Shown here one piece after another: positions 26,453 to 35,390 of a stretch of DNA of 64,000 bases (positions within the stretch are counted from its first letter, which is position 1; the number at the start of each line of letters is the position of its first letter). Origin of the DNA: Gluconobacter aidae (GTDB lineage Bacteria; Pseudomonadota; Alphaproteobacteria; Acetobacterales; Acetobacteraceae); contig NZ_WIPH01000001.1 of the NCBI RefSeq assembly GCF_009547075.1, positions 1 through 64,000 of the forward strand, in the 5' to 3' direction. Position numbers and translations under genes: made by a program. The notes beneath the pieces were generated by a model. It saw only the letters and a program-made list of their open reading frames with translations. It was not told the origin of the DNA and did not search any database.

Positions 26453-27078
26453 TGGACAAGTTCACGGAACTCACCGCCATTGCGGCGCCCATGCCGACCG
26501 AGAATATCGACACGGACCAGATCATTCCGGCGCGCTTTCTCAAGACCATCCAGCGGACAGGTCTGGGCAAGAACGCTTTCGCGGCCCAGCGCTATGACGC
26601 GGACGGTAACGAAAAGCCGGATTTCGTGCTCAATCAGGAGCCTTACCGGCATGCCGAGATCCTGATTACCTACGACAATCTGGGATGTGGCTCTTCGCGT
26701 GAACATGCGCCCTGGGCGTTGCTGGATTTCGGAATCCGCTGCGTTATTGCGCCCAGCTTTGCCGACATCTTTTTCAATAACTGCTTCAAGAACGGCATTC
26801 TTCCGATCCGGCTGCCGCGCGAGATCTGTGACGAACTGATGGGTGATGCCCGTCAGGGGGCGAATTCGCGTCTGACGGTGGATCTGGAGCGTCAGGTGAT
26901 CGTACGTCCGAACGGGGAGACCATCGCGTTCGATGTCGATCCGTTCCGTCGTCACATGCTGCTCGAAGGTCTGGACGATATCGGGCAGACCATGGCGCAT
27001 GATGCCGAGATCACCAGTTTCGAGCATCGTCCGAGCCGTGCCTGGGTGCCGTCAATTACCATAGGGACTGTGAAATGA
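26452..27078 (+). CDS. leuD: 3-isopropylmalate dehydratase small subunit
   Basis: LeuD supplies the swivelling domain that completes the LeuC active site. The 208-residue protein contains [36 protein letters not shown] and [18 protein letters not shown], all family signatures. The start shares a base with the leuC stop, and the end overlaps leuB by 4 nt, giving a tightly coupled leuCDB operon. Confidence 0.97.
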   Translation: MDKFTELTAIAAPMPTENIDTDQIIPARFLKTIQRTGLGKNAFAAQRYDADGNEKPDFVLNQEPYRHAEILITYDNLGCGSSREHAPWALLDFGIRCVIAPSFADIFFNNCFKNGILPIRLPREICDELMGDARQGANSRLTVDLERQVIVRPNGETIAFDVDPFRRHMLLEGLDDIGQTMAHDAEITSFEHRPSRAWVPSITIGTVK

Positions 27079-28184
27079 GCGACGCATACAAGCTTCTGGT
27101 TCTGGCCGGAGACGGGATCGGTCCGGAAGTCATGCGCGAAGTTGCACGGATCGTGCACTGGATGAGCGCACATCGCGGCCTGAAACTGGATATCACGGAA
27201 GAGCTCGTCGGTGCAGCATCCCTTGCCGTACATGGCGTGCCGATCCGTGATGAGGTCATTGAACTGGCCCGTCAGTCTGATGCCGTTCTGTTCGGTTCGG
27301 TTGGTGACCCGGCCTGGAGCCATGTCAGTTTTGACAAGCGTCCGGAAGTGGCGATCCTCAAGCTCCGCAAGGAACTTGAACTGTTCGCCAATCTGCGTCC
27401 GGCCAAGCTGTTCGATGCCCTGATCGATGCCTCTGCGCTGAAACCTGAAGTGGTGCGCGGGCTGGACCTGATGATCGTCCGCGAGACGGTCGGAGGCATC
27501 TATTTCGGTGAGCCGCGGGGGATCGAGACACTGTTCGATGGCTCCCGTCGCGGTATCAACACGGAAGTCTATACGACGTCCGAAATCGAGCGTGTGGCTC
27601 GCGTGGCTTTCGATCTTGCCCGCAAGCGCGACAACCGCGTGTGTTCGGTTGAGAAGTGCAACGTCATGGAAAGCGGCCTCCTGTGGAAGGAGGTCGTGAC
27701 CGATATCCACAAGCGTGAATATCCGGACGTTCAGCTGTCCCACATGCTGGCGGATAACTGCGCGATGCAACTGGTCCGCGACCCGAACCAGTTCGATGTC
27801 ATCGTCACGGGCAACCTGTTCGGCGACATCCTGTCCGATCTGGCCTCCATGCTGACGGGCTCGCTCGGCATGCTGCCGTCTGCAACGCTTGCCCCGCTTC
27901 GCGCGGATGGCAAGCGCAATGCCCTGTACGAACCGATCCATGGCAGCGCGCCGGACATCGCAGGCAAGGGGATCGCCAATCCGCTGGCCCAGATCCTTTC
28001 GTTCGCCATGCTGCTGCGTTACTCGCTCAATCGTGCGGAGGATGCCGATCTGATCGAGACGGCGGTTTCCAATGTCCTGGCTTCGGGTCTGCGTACCGGC
28101 GACATCATGTCACCGGGAATGGCTCGAGTCGGCACCGAAATGATGGGGCAGGCGGTGCTTCGCGAAATGGAAAAGCTCGCCTGA
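27075..28184 (+). CDS. leuB: 3-isopropylmalate dehydrogenase
   Basis: LeuB oxidises 3-isopropylmalate with NAD+ to 2-oxoisocaproate in the leucine pathway. The 369-residue protein shows [11 protein letters not shown] at the N-terminus, [31 protein letters not shown] with the substrate-binding residues, [17 protein letters not shown], the metal-binding [19 protein letters not shown], and the NAD-site [22 protein letters not shown] terminator follows the gene. Confidence 0.97.
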   Translation: MSDAYKLLVLAGDGIGPEVMREVARIVHWMSAHRGLKLDITEELVGAASLAVHGVPIRDEVIELARQSDAVLFGSVGDPAWSHVSFDKRPEVAILKLRKELELFANLRPAKLFDALIDASALKPEVVRGLDLMIVRETVGGIYFGEPRGIETLFDGSRRGINTEVYTTSEIERVARVAFDLARKRDNRVCSVEKCNVMESGLLWKEVVTDIHKREYPDVQLSHMLADNCAMQLVRDPNQFDVIVTGNLFGDILSDLASMLTGSLGMLPSATLAPLRADGKRNALYEPIHGSAPDIAGKGIANPLAQILSFAMLLRYSLNRAEDADLIETAVSNVLASGLRTGDIMSPGMARVGTEMMGQAVLREMEKLA

Positions 28185-28214
28185 TCTTTTACAGGACTGG
28201 TCTGTTACATATCA

Positions 28215-28242
28215 GGCGTCTTCCTCAGGAAGGCGTCTTTTT
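28215..28242 (+). terminator. Terminator of the leuCDB operon
   Basis: GGCGTCTTCC (28215-28224) pairs with GGAAGGCGTC (28228-28237) as a 10-bp stem with two G-U pairs and loop TCA, followed by TTTTTT, 31 nt after leuB. Confidence 0.75.
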
Positions 28243-28326
28243 TATTGATCGAAGTCCGGCTGTCTGTGGTCAAAACCCTTGGAACGTGTCTAGGATCGCG
28301 CCATCGAAATGATCCGGAACCCTGTC

Positions 28327-29529
28327 ATGTCCTTTATTGCCGACCGTCTGAACCGCATTCTTCCCAGTCAGACGATTGCCGTGACCCAGAAAGCGCGCGC
28401 TCTGAAGGCTCAGGGCCGCGATATCATCAGCCTTTCCGCGGGTGAGCCGGATTTCGATACTCCCGACTTCATCAAGCGTGCGGCAATCCGGGCCATTGAG
28501 GCCGGCAAGACCAAATATACGGACGTTGCAGGCACACTCGAACTGCGCAAGGCCGTGGCGGCGCGTCTGAATGCTGATTTCGATCTGGACTACAAAGCTG
28601 AGGAAATCTGCGTCTCCACGGGGGGCAAGCAGGTCATTTACAATGTCATGGTCTCGACCCTGAATGCGGGTGACGAGGTCATCATTCCGGCTCCTGCCTG
28701 GGTCTCCTATCCCGACATCGTGACGCTGGCTGATGGTACGCCCGTCATTGTCCAGACTGACCCGGAAAACGGCTTTCGTCTGACCGCCGAACAGCTTCGC
28801 GCCGCGATTACGCCCCGGACAAAGTGGCTCTGTCTCAATTCGCCCTGCAATCCGACAGGCGCGGCTTACGATACCGAGGCCCTCAGGGCGCTGACGGATG
28901 TGCTGCTGGACTATCCGGATATCTGGATCCTCACAGATGATATGTATGCCAAGCTCCTGTATGACGGGGCTGTTGCCAAAACCGTGGTTCAGGTCGAGCC
29001 GCGTCTGCGTTCACGCACCGTGACGATGAACGGCGTGTCCAAGGCCTATGCCATGACAGGCTGGCGCATCGGATTTTCGGCAGCGCCCGTTGAACTTACG
29101 CGACAGCTCATCAAGCTCCAGGGACAGAGCACGAGCAATCCGTGCTCCATTGCCCAGGCTGCCGCACAGGAAGCTGTCTCCGGACCGCAGGACTTCATTT
29201 CCGAAATGCTTGCGGTTTATCAGGAGCGGCGTAATCTCGTGATCGGGATGCTGAATGATGCGCCGGGTCTGTCCTGCGCTCTTCCCGAAGGCGCGTTCTA
29301 TGCGTTTCCGTCCATCGCCGGAACACTGGGCAAGACAAGCAAAGGTGGCCGCCTGATTGATGGTGATGAAGCCTTCGTGACGGCCCTGCTTGAGGAAACC
29401 GGTGTTGCGGCCGTCCATGGCACGGCGTTTCTGACGCCGGGCTATTTCCGGATCTCCTATGCGACCCGCACGGAGCTTCTGAAGGAAGCCTGCACCCGGA
29501 TCCAGGATTTCTGCCGAGGGCTTTCATGA
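28327..29529 (+). CDS. Class I pyridoxal-phosphate aminotransferase, aspartate-aminotransferase-like
   Basis: The 400-residue enzyme has the Ib-type aspartate aminotransferase layout: ISLSAGEPDFDTPDFIKRAA, TKYTDVAGTLELRKAVA, VSTGGKQVIYNVM, PAPAWVSYPDIV, LNSPCNPTGA (Asn and Pro over the cofactor), and the PLP lysine in NGVSKAYAMTGWRIGF. The usual PLP-binding Asp is in LTDDMYAKLLYDG. ATG 28327 is used on the basis of GGAA 7 nt upstream; a second ATG lies six codons earlier. It overlaps the next aminotransferase gene by 4 nt. The substrate, aspartate or another amino acid, is not fixed by motif. Confidence 0.9.
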   Translation: MSFIADRLNRILPSQTIAVTQKARALKAQGRDIISLSAGEPDFDTPDFIKRAAIRAIEAGKTKYTDVAGTLELRKAVAARLNADFDLDYKAEEICVSTGGKQVIYNVMVSTLNAGDEVIIPAPAWVSYPDIVTLADGTPVIVQTDPENGFRLTAEQLRAAITPRTKWLCLNSPCNPTGAAYDTEALRALTDVLLDYPDIWILTDDMYAKLLYDGAVAKTVVQVEPRLRSRTVTMNGVSKAYAMTGWRIGFSAAPVELTRQLIKLQGQSTSNPCSIAQAAAQEAVSGPQDFISEMLAVYQERRNLVIGMLNDAPGLSCALPEGAFYAFPSIAGTLGKTSKGGRLIDGDEAFVTALLEETGVAAVHGTAFLTPGYFRISYATRTELLKEACTRIQDFCRGLS

Positions 29530-30737
29530 GTTTCACCATCGCATCCCGCCTGACTGATCTTCCCCGTCCCGCAACCATCGCAATGGCGGCGCGCGCGCGT
29601 GAACTGAAGGCGCAGGGGGCCGATGTCATTTCGCTCGCACTCGGGCAGCCCGACTTTTCGTCGCCGCCCGAAGCGATCGAAGCCGCTTATGCCGCAGCGA
29701 AAGCGGGGGATACAGGTTATCCGCCGATCCCGGGCCAGAAGCCGCTGATTGACGCCATTATCCGGAAGTTCCGGCATGATAACGCTCTGGACGTCACGTC
29801 TGACCGGATCATGGTTGCGAATGGTGGCAAGCAGGTCATTTTCAACGCGCTGATGGCGTCGTTGGAAGTCGGGGATCAGGTCATCGTGCCCGCGCCGTAC
29901 TGGGTCAGCTATCCACTGATTACCCGGATGCTGGGCGGAGTTCCGGTCGAGATCCGCTGTCGGGAAGAAAATGGTTTCCGCCCTGACCCTGAAGCGATCC
30001 GCGAGGCCATTACGCCGCGGACGAAATGGCTGGTCCTGAATTTCCCAAACAATCCGACCGGCGCCATCCTTGAGCGTCAGGATCTGGAAGCCATCGCAGA
30101 TGTCCTGCGCGAGGCGCCGCATGTCCTCGTGATGAGCGACGAGATCTATGAGCATCTGACGTTCGACGGGAAGAAACACCTCTCCCTGCTGAGTGTCGCG
30201 CCGGATCTGGCGGACCGCATCCTGATCGTGAACGGAATGGCCAAGGCCTATGCCATGACGGGCTGGCGGGTGGGGTTCGCCTGTGGACCTGTCCCGCTGA
30301 TCCAGGCCATGGTCGCGGTGCAGGGCAATTCGACATCCGGCGTGTGCACGCTCGCACAGGCCGGATCGGTCGCGGCTCTGGACGGGGATGCTGACGGGAT
30401 CGCCCGGATGCTGGAAACATATGAGCGTCGGCGTGGTCTGGTCGTAGGCGCATTGCAGCAGGTGCCCGGCCTGACCTGCGTGATGCCGGATGGTGCGTTC
30501 TATGCCTATCCGGGTGTTGCGGCCCTGATTGGCGGCACATCGGGGCAGGGACGGTTGCTCGACACGGATGTGGCTTTTGCGGAGGCGCTTCTGGACGAGG
30601 CGCATGTCGCGACCGTGCCGGGCTCGGCGTTCGGATACAGCCCGTATCTGCGCCTGTCCTTTGCCGCTTCGGACGCGCAGCTGCTCGAAGCCTGCCGTCG
30701 TATCACACAGTTTGTGGGCGATATCCGGACCGCCTGA
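29526..30737 (+). CDS. Second class I aminotransferase in tandem
   Basis: The 403-residue protein closely resembles its neighbour: ISLALGQPDFSSPPEAIEAA, TGYPPIPGQKPLIDAI, VANGGKQVIFNALMASL, PAPYWVSYPLITRM, LNFPNNPTGAI, SDEIYEHLTFDG and the PLP lysine in NGMAKAYAMTGWRVGF. It begins in an ATGA overlap with the first gene, so the pair is translated together. The two probably arose by duplication and then diverged, since many loop residues differ, which suggests different amino-acid preferences. No other gene in the pair tells which. Confidence 0.9.
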   Translation: MSFTIASRLTDLPRPATIAMAARARELKAQGADVISLALGQPDFSSPPEAIEAAYAAAKAGDTGYPPIPGQKPLIDAIIRKFRHDNALDVTSDRIMVANGGKQVIFNALMASLEVGDQVIVPAPYWVSYPLITRMLGGVPVEIRCREENGFRPDPEAIREAITPRTKWLVLNFPNNPTGAILERQDLEAIADVLREAPHVLVMSDEIYEHLTFDGKKHLSLLSVAPDLADRILIVNGMAKAYAMTGWRVGFACGPVPLIQAMVAVQGNSTSGVCTLAQAGSVAALDGDADGIARMLETYERRRGLVVGALQQVPGLTCVMPDGAFYAYPGVAALIGGTSGQGRLLDTDVAFAEALLDEAHVATVPGSAFGYSPYLRLSFAASDAQLLEACRRITQFVGDIRTA

Positions 30738-30778
30738 CAGGCATGGACGCAAGCGCCGGGGAATGGCAGAATTGTGCC

Positions 30779-32467
30779 ATGACGAAGACAATCCCTCCCT
30801 TTTCCGAACTGTCTTTCCCCCGGCCTGACGAACAGTCTCTCAAGGCCCGTTATGATGCCATCGCGTCCCTGCTTGATGCAGGCGACCGTGTGGAAGCCCT
30901 GCACGCGTTTGATGCTGTCCGGCGCGAGTATGAGTCGTGGGCGTCGCATGTGCATCTACAGTTCTCGCGCAATACGCAGGATGAAGCTGCGAAGGCTGAT
31001 CGTGACTATGCCGACCGGCTGTCTCCGGTCGCGACCGATCATGAGGTGACGGTCAAGAAACGCCTTCTGGCCGATCCTGACCGCGAGGGGCTTGAAGCCA
31101 TCGTGACGTCGCATGTGGTGCGGCTCTGGGACTCCGACACGACGACCTTCGATCCGCGCATCAGCACGGATCTTGAGGAAGAGGCACGGCTTGCGGGGGA
31201 ATACACGGCGCTTCTGGCCGCCGCGAAAATCCCTTTCGACGGCAAGACGCTTAATCTGTCGGGACTGGTGCCGTATCTTCAGGGAATGGACCGGGATGTC
31301 CGTCATGCTGCCGAGGCAGCGCGCTGGGCGTTTTTTGAGGAAAACGGCGCCAGGCTCGATGCTCTTTACGGCCAGCTCGTCGCCCTGCGTGACCGGATGG
31401 CAAAGACGCTCGGTTTCGAGAACTATATCGGACTGGGATATCGCCGGATGCGGCGGACGGATTACGGTCCGCAGCAGGTTGCGGCTTTCCGTGAGAAAGT
31501 TCGGGCCTATGTCACGCCGCTGATCAGCTCGCTGCTTGAGCGCCGGCGCCTGAAAATGGGCTGGGACAAGGTAATGGCGTGGGATGAGGCGCTCATTGAT
31601 CTTCAGGGTAATCCCGGGCCTGCGGGCGATCATGATCTTCTGGTCGCGCGTGCGGAGGGGATGTTCCGTGATCTCGATCCGTCAGGCGAGATGGCCGACT
31701 TCTACGTTCAGATGCGGGATCTGGGCTATCTTGATCTGAAGAACCGGGAGGGCAAGGCCGGGGGCGGGTTCTGCACGTCCTTTCCGACGGTTGGAACGCC
31801 TTATATCTTTGCCAATTTCAATGGCACCCATAATGATATCGGTGTTTTCACCCATGAAATGGGCCATGCCTTCCAGAACTGGAAAAGCCGTGGCCTACCG
31901 TGGATCGACCAGCTCTGGCCGACCATGGAAGCGGCTGAAATCCATTCCATGGGACTGGAGTTTCTGACCTGGCCGCAGATTGGCGCTCTGGTCGAGGATG
32001 GCGCGGCGGACCGGTATCGCCGGATGCATCTGATCGACGCGCTGTCGTTCTTCCCGTACGGCGTCTGCGTGGATCACTTCCAGCATGAAGTCTATGCCCG
32101 TCCGGAGATGACACCGGAAGAGCGTCATCAGACCTGGCAGCGGCTTGAGAAGCTTTATATGCCGTGGCGGGACTGGGGTGATCTGGCCTATCCGGCGAAG
32201 GGCGGACGCTGGCAGGCGCAGCTCCATATCTACCGGCTGCCGTTCTATTACATCGACTATGCGCTGGCGCAGTGCTGCGCATTGCAGCTCTGGCTGGGCT
32301 CACGTCTGGATCGGGAAGGGACGCTGGAAACCTATCGCAGGCTTTGCGCGGAAGGTGGCTCGAAGCCGTTCGCCCAGCTTGTGTCCGAGGCCGGGCTGAC
32401 CTCGCCGTTCGAGGCGGATGTTCTGGCGGAAGTCGTTCATGAGGCGGAGCAGGTGCTCGCCCTTTAA
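30779..32467 (+). CDS. M3-family zinc oligoendopeptidase
   Basis: The 562-residue protein has the thermolysin-type zinc site of M3 peptidases: HEMGHAFQNW at about residues 359-368 supplies two His and the catalytic Glu, and EAAEIHSMGLEFL the third ligand Glu. The N-terminal helical half fits oligoendopeptidase-like members. It lacks a signal peptide and is cytoplasmic, trimming short peptides. The start is uncertain: ATG 30743 lies only 5 nt after the aminotransferase stop and would add 12 residues; neither site has a strong ribosome-binding sequence. The 30779 start is used because the sequence that follows (MTKTIPPFSEL) looks like the natural N-terminus. Confidence 0.88.
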   Translation: MTKTIPPFSELSFPRPDEQSLKARYDAIASLLDAGDRVEALHAFDAVRREYESWASHVHLQFSRNTQDEAAKADRDYADRLSPVATDHEVTVKKRLLADPDREGLEAIVTSHVVRLWDSDTTTFDPRISTDLEEEARLAGEYTALLAAAKIPFDGKTLNLSGLVPYLQGMDRDVRHAAEAARWAFFEENGARLDALYGQLVALRDRMAKTLGFENYIGLGYRRMRRTDYGPQQVAAFREKVRAYVTPLISSLLERRRLKMGWDKVMAWDEALIDLQGNPGPAGDHDLLVARAEGMFRDLDPSGEMADFYVQMRDLGYLDLKNREGKAGGGFCTSFPTVGTPYIFANFNGTHNDIGVFTHEMGHAFQNWKSRGLPWIDQLWPTMEAAEIHSMGLEFLTWPQIGALVEDGAADRYRRMHLIDALSFFPYGVCVDHFQHEVYARPEMTPEERHQTWQRLEKLYMPWRDWGDLAYPAKGGRWQAQLHIYRLPFYYIDYALAQCCALQLWLGSRLDREGTLETYRRLCAEGGSKPFAQLVSEAGLTSPFEADVLAEVVHEAEQVLAL

Positions 32468-32476
32468 GCATGAGAT

Positions 32477-32502
32477 GAGGCTCCGGAAAAAGCCGGAGCC
32501 TC
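32477..32502. terminator. Hairpin between convergent peptidase and thioredoxin genes
   Basis: GAGGCTCCGG (32477-32486) and CCGGAGCCTC (32493-32502) form a perfect 10-bp stem with loop AAAAAG between the two convergent stops. Neither side has a strong T-run, but placement and symmetry suit bidirectional termination. Confidence 0.6.
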
Positions 32503-32508
32503 AAAGAC

Positions 32509-33048
32509 TTATCCGCGTTTGTTCCAGCCGGAAATGAGATCCAGGACAGCCTGTGGCGACATGCTGCGGGCATTGCCCAGAGCCGTGGACCCGTCGCCAT
32601 TCAGGGCGTGGCCATCCGGTGTCACGATAATGACGGTCGGGACGGCCTTGATGGTCACGCCATAGCGTGCGGCCAGATCAAGATTCGTGTTGATACGTCC
32701 CACATTGACCGGCACAACGACGAACTGGCTGTCCAGCCAGCGTGCGGCATCCGGCAGGGCGAAAATGCCGCTGAGCATCTTGCAGTCCGGGCACCAGTTG
32801 CCACCGAAATCGAGCAGAACCTTGCGATGGGTCTTCTTTGCCAGAGCAAGGGCCTGAGCAACCTGATCATGGGCTACGGTCGTATCCGGATAGGGCGTGG
32901 CGACAGGTGGTGCGAAGGTTTCAGTCAGATGTGGGACAGGTGCCGGCGGCACTTCCGTGGGCCCGGCATGAGCCGGCAGGGTTGCGGGAAGCGCCAGACC
33001 GAGGCCGGCAGCGGCAAGAAGGGAGCGGCGCATGAAAAAGGCTTTCAT
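32509..33048 (-). CDS. Periplasmic thioredoxin-fold protein
   Basis: The 179-residue product has a signal peptide (about 1-28, cut after LPAHA), a short Pro-rich linker and a thioredoxin domain with active site NWCPDCK (Cys86, Cys89) and the cis-Pro segment VKAVPTVIIV-like near residue 140 (KAVPTVII). WCPDC resembles thioredoxins of the DUF255/thiol-disulfide type that reduce or isomerise disulfides in the envelope. ATG 33046-33048 follows AGAGGA by 8 nt; two further in-frame ATGs upstream are less likely. The partner is unknown. Confidence 0.82.
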   Translation of the reverse strand: MKAFFMRRSLLAAAGLGLALPATLPAHAGPTEVPPAPVPHLTETFAPPVATPYPDTTVAHDQVAQALALAKKTHRKVLLDFGGNWCPDCKMLSGIFALPDAARWLDSQFVVVPVNVGRINTNLDLAARYGVTIKAVPTVIIVTPDGHALNGDGSTALGNARSMSPQAVLDLISGWNKRG

Positions 33049-33122
33049 TGATGTTGTCCTCTGCATGCCATAACGCAGAATGACGGGAACAGATGATTAA
33101 AGCCCAGTTTTGACGAAAGGTC

Positions 33123-33455
33123 ATGCGTTTGAAAAAAGCACCCTCACATCCCGATGTGGCGTCGCCGCGCGAGATCAGCGTGACGGAAACCCTGATTCGA
33201 ACTGTCATTCTCGTGGGTTTGACGCTCGCATTCGCATCGGTGTTCCGCTTCTGGCAGCCGGCGATCAAATTGGCCCAGCATGTGGCGGGAACATCCGCCT
33301 GGCAGGAACTCTACAGCCTGTTTCATATTGAATCGGGTCTTGGACGCGAACAGTTGATTCTGACGGGGATCATGATTGCCTGCTTCCTTCTGGCGCTTGG
33401 TGTGCAGGCAATCGGTCTGCTGATTTTTCAGCGGATCAGAAAAAGCCGCGTCTGA
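33123..33455 (+). CDS. Small two-helix membrane protein, function unknown
   Basis: The 110-residue product has two clear hydrophobic helices, about 25-45 (TLIRTVILVGLTLAFASVF) and about 80-103 (LILTGIMIACFLLALGVQAI), with a basic C-terminus (QRIRKSRV) and basic N-terminus, so both ends are probably cytoplasmic. No family was recognised. It starts 74 bp from the divergent thioredoxin gene and ends 6 bp from the stop of the convergent DUF423 gene. Confidence 0.6.
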   Translation: MRLKKAPSHPDVASPREISVTETLIRTVILVGLTLAFASVFRFWQPAIKLAQHVAGTSAWQELYSLFHIESGLGREQLILTGIMIACFLLALGVQAIGLLIFQRIRKSRV

Positions 33456-33461
33456 TGGGGC

Positions 33462-33893
33462 TCAGTCCCGGAACGGACGCCGCAGGGCGGAGGCCGCGGC
33501 CAGGCACCAGGCAATCATGAGCATCGTCCCGCCATAAGGGGCGATCCGTCCTACGGACATGGGGCCAAGTTTCAGATTGAACAGGGCCAGCAGTGTGACC
33601 GGCACGCAGAACAGCACCATGCCCACCGCCATGCACAGACAGGTCAGGCGGATCAGTTTCGGCGAGAGGCGGGATGCGTTCAGGGAGAGCACGCAGAGGC
33701 CCAGCGCATGCCACATCTGGATCTCGACTGCGGAATGCAGCATGGCCCGTCCACCCGGAACAGCAAAAAGCCGATCCGGAAGATGGGCGGACAATGCGCC
33801 GAGCATGACGCCGGAAGCCGCCGAAAGGGTAGCGAAAATGAAACTTCCCCGGAGCGGATCGGGCATACTGGCGCGGACAGGATTTGCGGACAT
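33462..33893 (-). CDS. DUF423 family membrane protein
   Basis: The 143-residue protein has four hydrophobic helices with the DUF423 (YwdK/YgdD) pattern: FATLSAASGVMLGALSAHLP in the first helix region, then AVEIQMWHALGLCVLSL with the conserved Met/Trp-His, VLFCVPVTLLALF, and the C-terminal IAPYGGTMLMIAWCLAAASA. Its biochemical role is unknown in any organism I can name. Confidence 0.8.
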   Translation of the reverse strand: MSANPVRASMPDPLRGSFIFATLSAASGVMLGALSAHLPDRLFAVPGGRAMLHSAVEIQMWHALGLCVLSLNASRLSPKLIRLTCLCMAVGMVLFCVPVTLLALFNLKLGPMSVGRIAPYGGTMLMIAWCLAAASALRRPFRD

Positions 33894-34009
33894 GCCATGA
33901 ATGTATCATGTGTTGTCTGAACAGCGAATGAGAGACTGTCATAAGTGGAGTGTCAGTCTGTCGCGGCCTGTCCTTTTGGGGTCAGGTGCGTTTGAAAAAG
34001 GAATCTTCG

Positions 34010-34600
34010 ATGACTGTTTCGTATCTCCGTCTGTGCCTGTCCGCCGGCCTTCTTGCTGCTCTGGCTGCCTGTAATGCTCCGGATGCGCCGCCAGCGCCTG
34101 CTCTTCCGAGCGTGGCATCCACATACAAGCTGACCACGGCGGACGCGGCCTTCATCCAGCAGATCGATGAGATGGACCAGACGCAGATCGCCATTGCGAC
34201 ACTTGCGGCCACGCATAGCAACAGCGACGTCATCAAGGCATTCGCGTCGACCGTTCAGGCGGATCATACGACCAATCAGAAGGCCGTTGCCAAGATTGCT
34301 TCGGATGGCAACCTGACCGTGGCTGCCAAGATCGATGCCGCCGATCAGGAGCACGTCGATTCGTTCTCGCATCTCTATGGAGCGGCATTCGATCGCATGT
34401 TCCTGCGTGATGTCGTGAGCACCCGCACAGTTGATCTGGGCAAGGCCATTACGACGGCCAAGGCGTCGGGCGGCACGGCGGATGTGAAGACCCTTGCTTC
34501 GGATACGGACAAGATGCTGACGGATCACACGTCCCGTGCGCATGACCTGATGGGCGATCGCACGATCAGCCATCACGCCAAGCACAAAAGAAGCCGCTAA
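34010..34600 (+). CDS. DUF4142 lipoprotein
   Basis: The 196-residue product has a lipoprotein signal (LLAALAAC, Cys about 20) and then a DUF4142 four-helix domain: TADAAFIQQIDEMDQTQIAI, LAATHSNSDVIKAFASTVQAD, HTTNQKAVAKIA and a second half with DRMFLRDVVSTRTVDLG and LTDHTSRAHDL. The fold resembles ferritin-like bundles, but conserved metal ligands are not apparent. AAAAGGAA precedes ATG 34010. It ends 1 nt before the adenosyltransferase gene and is probably co-transcribed with it. Function unknown; envelope stress or wall binding has been suggested for relatives. Confidence 0.78.
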   Translation: MTVSYLRLCLSAGLLAALAACNAPDAPPAPALPSVASTYKLTTADAAFIQQIDEMDQTQIAIATLAATHSNSDVIKAFASTVQADHTTNQKAVAKIASDGNLTVAAKIDAADQEHVDSFSHLYGAAFDRMFLRDVVSTRTVDLGKAITTAKASGGTADVKTLASDTDKMLTDHTSRAHDLMGDRTISHHAKHKRSR

Positions 34601-34601
34601 G

Positions 34602-35174
34602 ATGAGCATCCGCATCGACAGGGTCGTGACCCGTGGCGGAGACGGGGGACAGACATCGCTTGGGGACGGGAGACGCGTTTCCAAGTCGTCTGACCGTATC
34701 GAAGCGATGGGGACTGTTGATGAACTCAATGCCCAGCTTGGTGTCCTGTGCTGTTACATGACACAGGACACCCGGACTGCCGGTCTTGAAGACGACGTCC
34801 GGCAGATCCAGTCCTGCCTGTTCGATCTTGGTGCGGATCTCTGTCTGCCCGACCCGGCTCGTGCTCCCAGTCTGACCGGGGAGGCCAGCATCTGGCTTGA
34901 AGGGCGGCTGGAGGAAATGCGTCAGTCCCAGCAGGAACTCAGAAGCTTTATCCTGCCCGGTGGGAGCCTCGTCGCAGCGCACGCGCATCTGGCCAGAACC
35001 GTCGCGCGGCGGGCCGAACGTCGGGTGGCCGTGCTCGAAGAGAGGTCTGATGAAACACTTCGTTTCCTGAACAGACTGTCCGATTACTTCTTTGTTCTTG
35101 CCCGCCACGCCAATAATCATGGTGAAACGGATATTCTCTGGTCTCCGGGACGCTGGCATCAGAAGAAAATATAA
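34602..35174 (+). CDS. PduO-type cob(I)alamin adenosyltransferase
   Basis: The enzyme transfers the 5'-deoxyadenosyl group of ATP to cob(I)alamin, giving coenzyme B12. The 190-residue protein carries the N-terminal ATP motif TRGGDGGQTSLGDGRRVSKS, EAMGTVDELNAQLG, and the C-terminal RTVARRAERRV and NRLSDYFFVLAR signatures of the trimeric PduO family. No B12-dependent enzyme is nearby in the window. Confidence 0.92.
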   Translation: MSIRIDRVVTRGGDGGQTSLGDGRRVSKSSDRIEAMGTVDELNAQLGVLCCYMTQDTRTAGLEDDVRQIQSCLFDLGADLCLPDPARAPSLTGEASIWLEGRLEEMRQSQQELRSFILPGGSLVAAHAHLARTVARRAERRVAVLEERSDETLRFLNRLSDYFFVLARHANNHGETDILWSPGRWHQKKI

Positions 35175-35189
35175 GCCTTCGCTTATTTG
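35171..35189 (+). terminator. Short terminator after the adenosyltransferase
   Basis: ATAAGC (35171-35176) pairs with GCTTAT (35181-35186) around CTTC, followed by TTT. It overlaps the stop codon. The 200 bases after it up to 35390 hold no recognisable gene. Confidence 0.45.
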
Positions 35190-35390
35190 TCCTGATGACA
35201 GAATGCCGGTGAAGTGCTAGGAAGCCCGCGTCAGAACGCTGGAGTTCTCCAGACGAGTCGACTTTTCATATCCTTGTCAGGGCAAGTCATTGCTGGGTGG
35301 GCCGAGGTTCGGTCAGCATTCCTGTCTTTTTGGCAGGACCGTCCGGCAGGGACGAAATCTACAAATATCATATTGGTTGAAGAATACAGA

